This document shows, in pieces, positions 1-5,388 of a stretch of 7,438 bases of DNA. A program made the translations under genes and the position numbers. Each line of letters starts with the position of its first letter. The stretch's first letter is position 1. The notes beneath the pieces are model-generated. The model did not search any database. It saw only the letters and a program-made list of their open reading frames with translations, and was not told the origin of the DNA. The DNA comes from a bacterium (lineage in GTDB: Bacteria > Vulcanimicrobiota > CADAWZ01), in the NCBI GenBank assembly GCA_024409025.1, contig JAKSUM010000059.1:1-7438 (forward strand). The letters are read 5' to 3'.

Positions 1-1032
1 GTCCTGAACATACTGTCCCATTGAGTGGAGATCTGTGGAATAGTCGAGACTGTCTGGATATATTCCCTTATTCTCCTTGCCTTCGCTCTCCCCATAGAGC
101 TGTTTCCACCATTCGCCGAAATAATGGAGATTGGGATCGAAATCTGCGAGTATCTCTATTTTTTTACCGTTTTTACGGAGCGCGTTTCTTACGGCCGCAT
201 ACATAAGCGGCATATTATTTTTAGAGCTGACGCATGATGCGTCCTTTTGAGCCGTTTTTGCCCCGTCCAGCATTTGCCTTATGTCAATGCCTGCTGCGGC
301 TATCGGAAGAAGTCCTACTGGAGTCAGCACGCTGAATCTGCCGCCAACATCGTCCGGAACTACGAAGGTTTTCCATCCTTCCTTTTCCGCCAGCTGCCTG
401 AGGGCTCCCTTTTTTGCATCAGTCGTGGCTATTATGCGGTTTTTATATTCTTTTCCTGCAGACTGCTTTACTGCGTCTGCTATGATTCTAAGAGCTGCGG
501 CAGGCTCTGTCGTTGTGCCTGATTTTGATATTACGTTTACGAATGTCTTCCTGCTTCTGATTACCTCAAGCAGCATTGCGAGAGAATCTGATGACATGTC
601 GCAGCCCGCAAAGTATACCGCGGGCTTTTTTATTCCCTGAATCGCAAGCTCATTGGCGTAAGGGCCGTTTATTGCCGATACGGCAGCCTTGGCGCCGAGG
701 TAGGAGCCTCCTATGCCTATTACGATAAGGGCATCGCCTTCGTTTCTTATCTTTTGTGCAGTTTTCTCAATGTCGGATATAAGCGATTCCGGAATATCGC
801 TTGGAAGCGTTATCCAGCCAAGGTAATCCGCTCCTGCCCCTTTCCGTCCGAGGAGTTCCTTTTGGGCTTTTTGGGCTTCCGTTACCGTTTCTTGAAGCTC
901 TCTGTCTGTTATGCAGATTGAGGAATTGGAATAATCGAAGGTTACTCCTGAGGGCTTCCTTATTGATGATTCGGCGAATGCTGCCGATGTAAGCACGCCT
1001 AATATTCCTATAAGCGCTATAAGTGTTTTCAT
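1..1032 (-). CDS. Exported glucose-6-phosphate isomerase paralog, C-terminus cut by window edge
   Basis: Read directly from the reverse complement: an ATG at 1032-1030 opens 344 uninterrupted codons to base 1, with no stop in the window. From residue 30 on, the protein aligns with the neighbouring pgi product with a single one-residue gap. A counted 168-residue core is about 79% identical. Sugar-phosphate loop SGTTTEP lies at 171-177 and the PGI signature VGGRFS at 229-234. The catalytic base Glu (in GESEGK) is about residue 315 and the ring-opening His (in DLHSMGQ) about 336. The last conserved Lys lies outside the window. Full length should be near 462 aa. Residues 1-20 form a Sec signal peptide followed by a short linker, absent from ordinary PGIs. 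Family reaction: glucose-6-phosphate to fructose-6-phosphate and back. An extracytoplasmic location is inferred from the leader. The intact frame and conserved active site argue against a pseudogene. It lies downstream of glgB, probably as the last readthrough gene of the pgi-glgB unit. Confidence 0.93.
   Translation of the reverse strand, partial: MKTLIALIGILGVLTSAAFAESSIRKPSGVTFDYSNSSICITDRELQETVTEAQKAQKELLGRKGAGADYLGWITLPSDIPESLISDIEKTAQKIRNEGDALIVIGIGGSYLGAKAAVSAINGPYANELAIQGIKKPAVYFAGCDMSSDSLAMLLEVIRSRKTFVNVISKSGTTTEPAAALRIIADAVKQSAGKEYKNRIIATTDAKKGALRQLAEKEGWKTFVVPDDVGGRFSVLTPVGLLPIAAAGIDIRQMLDGAKTAQKDASCVSSKNNMPLMYAAVRNALRKNGKKIEILADFDPNLHYFGEWWKQLYGESEGKENKGIYPDSLDYSTDLHSMGQYVQD
603..631 (+). 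terminator. Terminator-like hairpin antisense to the PGI paralog
   Basis: On the plus strand a perfect 7-bp GC-rich stem (AGCCCGC / GCGGGCT) encloses a 10-nt loop and runs into six T residues (626-631). This has the form of an intrinsic terminator for rightward transcription, but it lies inside the coding sequence of the leftward gene (Lys-Lys-Pro-Ala and Ala-Gly-Cys codons). The equivalent part of pgi does not form it. It may stop antisense transcription or be a coincidence of coding sequence. Confidence 0.3.
973..1032 (-). other. Sec signal peptide of the PGI paralog
   Basis: The first 20 codons read MKTLIALIGILGVLTSAAFA, followed by Glu-Ser-Ser. There is one Lys in the n-region, a hydrophobic core of about 12 residues and a small-residue end with Ala at -3 and -1, the classical signal peptidase I pattern. 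There is no lipobox Cys and no twin Arg, so a lipoprotein or Tat route is not indicated. The start is supported by an AGGAGAAGG ribosome site. The next in-frame ATG is well inside the catalytic domain, so no ATG start would give a leaderless full-length enzyme. The pgi product starts at the equivalent of residue 27 and lacks this segment. Cleavage has not been tested by software. Confidence 0.85.
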
Positions 1033-1040
1033 GTTTTTTG

Positions 1041-1049
1041 CCTTCTCCT
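1041..1049 (-). promoter_or_regulatory. Ribosome binding site fixing the start of the exported PGI paralog
   Basis: The minus strand reads AGGAGAAGG, then CAAAAAAC, then ATG. The 3' GAAGG part is 8 nt from the start and the AGGAG part 12 nt. The same AGGAGAAG core precedes pgi and glgB, so the site is typical of this operon. It supports translation from the codon that includes the signal peptide. Confidence 0.75.
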
Positions 1050-1054
1050 AAATA

Positions 1055-1087
1055 AATGCGGCCCATGATTTATGCATGGGCCGCATT
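1055..1087 (-). terminator. Perfect 13-bp hairpin between glgB and the PGI paralog
   Basis: Arms AATGCGGCCCATG (1055-1067) and CATGGGCCGCATT (1075-1087) are exact reverse complements around a 7-nt loop. It starts 17 nt beyond the glgB stop. On the minus strand the stem is followed by a moderately T-rich run (TTATTT), so it resembles a rho-independent terminator for glgB with a weak tail. It ends only 5 nt before the ribosome site of the next gene and leaves no room for a separate promoter. It may therefore act as a partial terminator, attenuator or mRNA-processing element rather than a full stop. Confidence 0.65.
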
Positions 1088-1104
1088 GTCAGATTTAAGC
1101 CTGA

Positions 1105-3417
1105 TTATTCAGCCTTGCGGCCCTTTTCAGCTTTTTTCTTTGCTATGACTTTTCTTCCTGCAGATTCATCCGGATTTTCTTCTGCCTCATATTCTTCCGC
1201 CTGAGGCTCCGGAAGCTCTATTGTAAAGTAGACTGCTCCGAGAGGCGGAAGGCTTGCGGATATTGACCAGTCCCTTTCATGGGCGTTAACATGTTCAGCC
1301 CACAGGCCTCCCATATTGCCTATGTTGCTTCCTCCGTATACTGAGGCGTCCGAGTTAAGTATTTCCCTGTAGAAGCCCTCTGCCGGAACTCCTATACGGT
1401 ATCCGATTCTCGGAACGGGAGTGAAATTGAATGCCGCTATGAGGAGCTTTCTTCCAGAGCTGTCTTTTCTCATGAAGGATATTACGCTGTTCTCGCTGTC
1501 CTTGAAGTCAATCCATTCAAATCCTTTCGAGTCAAAATCGACTTCCCAGAGCGGGCGTGATTCCTTATAGACATGCAGAAGATCCTTTGTGAAGCGGTGT
1601 ATGCTTCTGTGAGGCTCATAGTTGAGAAGATGCCAGTCTATGCTCTTGTCATGGTTCCATTCTGCAGTCTGGCCGAAATCGCTTCCCTGAAACAGCATTT
1701 TTTTGCCGGGATGGGCAAACATGTATGCGAAAAGCAGCTTAAGGTTTGCCGCCCTTGTATGTATGTCGCCGGGCATCTTATTTATGAGCGAGCCTTTTCC
1801 GTGAACGACCTCGTCATGGGACAGCGGAAGGACGAAATTCTCTGAGAATGCGTACATTATGCTGAATGTAAGCGTGCTCTGGCTGTATTTCCTGTAGAGC
1901 GGATCCTGAGCCATATATCTGAGCATGTCGTTCATCCAGCCCATATTCCATTTAAAGCCGAATCCGAGACCGCCTCTGTATGCAGGGGCAGATACCATTG
2001 GCCATGCGGTTGATTCCTCTGCCGTCATTATTGTGCCCGGATACAGCTCTTGGGCCGTCGTGTTCAGATCCTTCAGAAAATCTATTGCCTCAAGGTTCTC
2101 ATGTCCGCCGTATCTGTTTGGTATCCACTGTCCTGGTCCTTTTGAGTAGTCGAGATAGAGCATTGATGCTACTGCGTCTACCCTTATGCCGTCAATATGG
2201 TATTTGTCCATCCAGAAAAGCGCATTGGAGATTAGGAAGTTTTTGACCTCGCTTCTTCCGTAGTTGAATATGAGGGTGCCCCAGTCCCTGTGCTCTCCCT
2301 GTCTTGGATCTTCATGCTCGTATAGACATGTGCCGTCGAATCTGCTGAGGGCGTATTCGTCCTTCGGGAAGTGTGCGGGAACCCAGTCCATTATTACGGA
2401 TATGCCGTTCTGATGGCATATGTCGACGAAGTTCATGAATTCGTCCGGCTCGCCGTATCTGCATGTCGGGGCATAATATCCGGTAACCTGATAGCCCCAT
2501 GAACCTGTGAAAGGATGCTCCGCTATCGGGAGAAGCTCTATATGGGTGTATCCCATATCCTTTACATAGTTGACGAGATTCTTTGCAAGCTCTCCGTAAG
2601 GAAGCATTCTGTTCTCGCCGTCAGCCGTGCGCATCCACGATCCGAGATGGACCTCATATATGGACATTGGCTTTTCGCCCGGCTTAGAGTCTTTTCTGGC
2701 ATCCATCCATTCCGAGTCATTCCATCCGTAGCCGTCAAGGCTGTAGATGTATGATGCCGTATGGGGAGCCGTTTCGGCGCTGAATGCGAACGGATCCATT
2801 TTGAGAATGGTCTGGCGCTTTTCCGAAAGTATTTCGTATTTGTACAGCTCGCCTTCCTCAAGATTCGGAACGAAAAGCTCCCATATGCCGGAAGAGCCTC
2901 TGCGTCGCATCATGTATTCTCTCGCATCCCATGAGTTGAAGTCGCCTACGACCCCCACTCTTCTTGCCGTCGGCGCCCACACGGCGAAAAGCACTCCCTT
3001 TACTCCGTCGCGCTCCTTTATATGGGCGCCAAGAACATCATATGCCTTGTGGAGCTTGCCCGTATTGTACAGATACAGATCCTCTTCCGATATGAAGGGC
3101 AGGAATGAGTATTTGTCAGGCTCTGTGACTGACGAGCCGTCATTTTTTGTCTTTTTGAGGTAGTAGGGAAAGATTTCGCTTCTGTCCGTGAATATCTTCT
3201 CGAAGAATCCGTCCTTGCAGACTCTCTCCATCTCGTATTCGCTGCCGTCGTTATTGTCGATTACGAATACCTTGTCTGAAGACGGGGAGAAGCATCTTAC
3301 CGATATAACCTCGTTTCCTGCGAAATCGGCCTTGTGGATTCCGAGAACCGAAAACGGATCGGTATTGTCATTGTAGACTATGCTGTAAATCTGATCGAAT
3401 GTCGCTGTTGTCGACAT
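1105..3417 (-). CDS. glgB: 1,4-alpha-glucan branching enzyme
   Basis: 770 aa, against 728 in E. coli. GlgB cuts alpha-1,4-glucan chains and rejoins them through alpha-1,6 bonds during cytoplasmic glycogen synthesis. An N1-type domain (about 20-115, starting DPFSVLGIH) precedes a CBM48 module (about 140-225, FAVWAPTARRVGVVGDFNSW). The GH13 barrel follows from about 250 (IYEVHLGSW), with DWVPAHF at 344-350, GIRVDAV at 410-416, AEEST at 466-470 and LSHDEVVHG at 532-540. The nucleophile is Asp414, the acid/base Glu467 and the third carboxylate Asp535; their spacing matches E. coli D405, E458 and D526. A beta-sandwich C-domain ends near 735. An extra tail of about 35 residues is acidic, then Lys/Ala-rich. 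The ATG is preceded by AAGGAG at 9 nt, which sits just past the pgi stop. The 15-bp gap implies co-transcription with pgi. No glgA or glgC is visible here. Confidence 0.97.
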   Translation of the reverse strand: MSTTATFDQIYSIVYNDNTDPFSVLGIHKADFAGNEVISVRCFSPSSDKVFVIDNNDGSEYEMERVCKDGFFEKIFTDRSEIFPYYLKKTKNDGSSVTEPDKYSFLPFISEEDLYLYNTGKLHKAYDVLGAHIKERDGVKGVLFAVWAPTARRVGVVGDFNSWDAREYMMRRRGSSGIWELFVPNLEEGELYKYEILSEKRQTILKMDPFAFSAETAPHTASYIYSLDGYGWNDSEWMDARKDSKPGEKPMSIYEVHLGSWMRTADGENRMLPYGELAKNLVNYVKDMGYTHIELLPIAEHPFTGSWGYQVTGYYAPTCRYGEPDEFMNFVDICHQNGISVIMDWVPAHFPKDEYALSRFDGTCLYEHEDPRQGEHRDWGTLIFNYGRSEVKNFLISNALFWMDKYHIDGIRVDAVASMLYLDYSKGPGQWIPNRYGGHENLEAIDFLKDLNTTAQELYPGTIMTAEESTAWPMVSAPAYRGGLGFGFKWNMGWMNDMLRYMAQDPLYRKYSQSTLTFSIMYAFSENFVLPLSHDEVVHGKGSLINKMPGDIHTRAANLKLLFAYMFAHPGKKMLFQGSDFGQTAEWNHDKSIDWHLLNYEPHRSIHRFTKDLLHVYKESRPLWEVDFDSKGFEWIDFKDSENSVISFMRKDSSGRKLLIAAFNFTPVPRIGYRIGVPAEGFYREILNSDASVYGGSNIGNMGGLWAEHVNAHERDWSISASLPPLGAVYFTIELPEPQAEEYEAEENPDESAGRKVIAKKKAEKGRKAE

Positions 3418-3432
3418 GTTTGTCTTCTCCTT

Positions 3433-4743
3433 TTATTTTGCTGAGGGCTTGCCGAGAAGCCTGAACATGTTTTTCTTGTAGGCCTCGACTCCGGGCTGGT
3501 TGAAGGGATTTACGCCGAGCATATAGCCGCTGACTCCGCATGCGTACTCGAACATATAGAATATGTATCCGAGATAGAATTCGTTCATTTCCGGAACAGT
3601 GAACTTCATATTGGGTACTCCGCCGTCCCTGTGGGCTTCTGAGGTGCCCTTGAGCGCCGTCCTGTTCACGTATCCGAGCGTCTTGCCCTCGAGATATCCG
3701 AGACCGTCGAGATTTTCCGTCCAGTGGGGGATCTCAATTCTGTTGCGGGGCTCTTCAACGTCTATGAACGTCTCCATGAGCATTCTTTCGCCTTCCTGTA
3801 TGTACTGTCCCATAGAGTGGAGATCCGTTGAGAAGTCGAGGCTGTCGGGATATATTCCCTTTCCTTCCTTTCCTTCGCTCTCACCGTAGAGCTGTTTCCA
3901 CCATTCGCCACGATAGTGAAGGCCCTGCTCAAAGTTTGCGAGGATCTCCGCCTTTTTGCCTTTTCTGTAGAGGATGTTTCTTACTGCTGCATACATGCAG
4001 GCGGTGTTTTCCCTGAGATTGTCATTTGCGGCGTTTTCCTTTGCCGCCTTTGCGCCTTCGATCATCTTCCTTATGCAGAGCCCTGCCGAGGCTATGGGAA
4101 GGAGGCCTACAGGCGTAAGGACGCTGAATCTTCCGCCCACGTTGTCCGGAACTATGAAGGTTTTCCAGCCTTCCTTGTCTGCAAGAGTCTTGAGGGCTCC
4201 CTTCTTTGCGTCAGTGGTTGCTATTATACGGTTTCTGGCGTCTTCTCCTGCGGCTGCCTTTACAGCGTCACAGAGGATTCTGAGGGATATTGCCGGCTCG
4301 GTAGTGGTTCCGGACTTTGATATTACGTTTATGAATACCTTCTTCTCCCTGATGACCTCGAGGAGCGATGCAAGATGATCAGATGACATGTCGCATCCTG
4401 AGAAATATATTGCCGGCTTCTTTCCGCCGAGAAGTGCCAGCTCGTTTGCATATGCGCCTCTGAGGGCTGATACGGCAGCCTTAGCTCCGAGGTATGAGCC
4501 TCCGATTCCTATGACTATAAGGACGTCCGCTTCGGAGCGTATCTTTTCGGCTGTTTTTTCTATGTCCGCTATGAGCTCTTCAGGCATATCAGGAAGATCG
4601 AGCCATCCAAGGAACGTATTTCCTTCTCCTGTTCTCTCTGTAAGAACTTTTCTTGCTGCAGCCGCCTCCGGAAGTATTGCATCTATTTCATTTTCTGAAA
4701 CAAAGTCAGCCGCCTGGCTGTAATCAAATTCGATGTTTTTCAT
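3433..4743 (-). CDS. pgi: Glucose-6-phosphate isomerase, cytoplasmic
   Basis: 436 aa, the short bacterial (Bacillus/Thermotoga-like) PGI form. It interconverts glucose-6-phosphate and fructose-6-phosphate in glycolysis and gluconeogenesis and connects to glycogen precursors. SGTTTEP (144-150) is the phosphosugar loop. The first PGI signature surrounds VGGRFSVLTPVG (202-213, Arg205), and the second ends NPFNQPGVEAYK (412-423). By alignment with animal PGI, Glu288 (GESEGK) is the catalytic base, His309 the ring-opening residue and Lys423 the C-terminal active-site Lys. I place the start at 4743 (MKNIEFDYS) because AGGAG lies 8 nt upstream. An in-frame ATG six codons earlier (4761) has no ribosome site. 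There is no signal peptide. It is the first gene of the leftward unit and the parent-like copy of the exported paralog downstream of glgB. Confidence 0.97.
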   Translation of the reverse strand: MKNIEFDYSQAADFVSENEIDAILPEAAAARKVLTERTGEGNTFLGWLDLPDMPEELIADIEKTAEKIRSEADVLIVIGIGGSYLGAKAAVSALRGAYANELALLGGKKPAIYFSGCDMSSDHLASLLEVIREKKVFINVISKSGTTTEPAISLRILCDAVKAAAGEDARNRIIATTDAKKGALKTLADKEGWKTFIVPDNVGGRFSVLTPVGLLPIASAGLCIRKMIEGAKAAKENAANDNLRENTACMYAAVRNILYRKGKKAEILANFEQGLHYRGEWWKQLYGESEGKEGKGIYPDSLDFSTDLHSMGQYIQEGERMLMETFIDVEEPRNRIEIPHWTENLDGLGYLEGKTLGYVNRTALKGTSEAHRDGGVPNMKFTVPEMNEFYLGYIFYMFEYACGVSGYMLGVNPFNQPGVEAYKKNMFRLLGKPSAK

Positions 4744-4750
4744 TCTGACT

Positions 4751-4756
4751 TCTCCT
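4751..4756 (-). promoter_or_regulatory. Ribosome binding site deciding the pgi start
   Basis: AGGAGA on the minus strand lies 7 nt before the ATG at 4743-4741. It falls inside the codons that would follow the alternative ATG at 4761, whose own upstream sequence (AAAATTTA) has no Shine-Dalgarno. This favours the 436-aa product over a 442-aa one. Confidence 0.8.
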
Positions 4757-4900
4757 GTCATTAAATTTTAAATGCTTGCAATGTTGCTAATTTCATTCTT
4801 TTGAGCGTTAATTCCTTTTTCGCTGGTTATGCGTTTTTGGTATTTTTGAGCAGGAAGAAGGGAACTAAAGGAAAAATATTCTTATTTTAATTTATTTGAC

Positions 4901-4904
4901 GGAG
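4901..4904 (+). promoter_or_regulatory. Ribosome binding site for the DUF2760 gene
   Basis: GGAG is followed by ATTTTT and the ATG at 4911, a 6-nt spacing. It decides against an in-frame TTG at 4896 that would lie upstream of this site. Confidence 0.75.
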
Positions 4905-4910
4905 ATTTTT

Positions 4911-5372
4911 ATGAGGTTTTTCAAGGCATTGTCGTTTTTTTTCAAAATGCTTTTTTCCAAGAGCTTTTTTGAGAGCGTTGAAAAGGCGGCCGCAGGCAGG
5001 CTCTGCGATCCGGCGGTTGTCTTCAGCATACTCCAGAGGGATGGCAGGTTTGTAGATTTCCTGATGGATGATCTTGCTGATATTCCGGATTCAAGCGTCG
5101 GGGCTGTCGCAAGGACTGTCCATGACGGGTGCAGGAAAACCCTTAAAGATTATGCCGTCTTTGAACCCGTGAGAGCTGAGGAAGAGAGAAGCGAGATAAC
5201 CGTTGAGGAAGGATTTGATCCCAACAGGATAAGGCTTTCGGGAAGCATATCCGGAGAGCCTCCGTTTAAGGGAGTCCTTATACACCACGGATGGGCTCTT
5301 AAGGAAGCGAAATTCCCCGTGTCGCTTGCTGGCGGAAACGCCGTTGTGCCAGCAGAGGTCGAGATAGACTGA
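4911..5372 (+). CDS. DUF2760 family protein, chaperone-cassette partner
   Basis: 153 aa. I recognise the DUF2760 pattern from memory. A helical segment LQRDGRFVDFLMDDL (about 41-55) is followed by a conserved GAVARTVHDGCRKTL stretch (about 64-78), then FEPV with an acidic run. The ending is GSISGEPPFKGVLIHHGW and PAEVEID. The family has no assigned biochemical function. From established genome context it commonly sits directly before Hsp70-family genes, as here (16 bp to the next ATG), so a co-chaperone or partner role is an inference. The first 20 residues are odd: eight Phe alternate with Lys/Arg (MRFFKALSFFFKMLFSKSFF), suggesting an amphipathic helix or membrane association rather than a cleavable signal. 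The ATG is chosen for its GGAG site 6 nt upstream. It is the first gene of the rightward operon. Confidence 0.85.
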   Translation: MRFFKALSFFFKMLFSKSFFESVEKAAAGRLCDPAVVFSILQRDGRFVDFLMDDLADIPDSSVGAVARTVHDGCRKTLKDYAVFEPVRAEEERSEITVEEGFDPNRIRLSGSISGEPPFKGVLIHHGWALKEAKFPVSLAGGNAVVPAEVEID

Positions 5373-5388
5373 AAATTGGAGGTTTTTA

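Larger units (their letters stand above)
4744..4910. promoter_or_regulatory. Divergent intergenic region with promoters for both operons
   Basis: 167 bp between the divergently read pgi and DUF2760 genes. It is clearly more AT-rich than the flanking genes, with poly-A/T runs at 4760-4770 and 4871-4897. Both operons must start here if they are promoted locally. I see only weak boxes: TTGAGC at 4801-4806 with GGTTAT 18 bp on for the plus strand, and a TAAAAT-like -10 near 4764-4769 for the minus strand without a convincing -35. No clear operator palindrome, riboswitch or heat-shock CIRCE element is present. Confidence 0.5.

Noticed and set aside
1..1032. The PGI paralog as a decayed pseudogene
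   Set aside because: Translation of all 344 codons shows no stop or frameshift, the active-site residues visible here are kept, and most differences from pgi are conservative.
767..1066. A 99-codon open frame on the minus strand overlapping the start of the PGI paralog
   Set aside because: It is out of frame with the PGI-homologous frame. Its product is Arg-rich and low in structure, and it matches no family I know. Homology to pgi clearly selects the other frame.
4744..4761. Six-codon longer pgi start at 4761
   Set aside because: No ribosome site precedes it, while AGGAG lies 8 nt before the internal ATG at 4743.
4785..4811. Possible CIRCE heat-shock operator upstream of the Hsp70 cassette
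   Set aside because: GAGCGTTAA resembles one half-site with two mismatches, but no matching inverted half lies 9 nt away.
4801..4830. A confident sigma-70 promoter for the rightward operon
   Set aside because: TTGAGC with GGTTAT at 18 bp is too weak a match to call without transcript data. It is noted only within the intergenic entry.
4896..4910. TTG start for the DUF2760 gene
   Set aside because: The GGAG site lies downstream of the TTG and is correctly spaced for the ATG at 4911.
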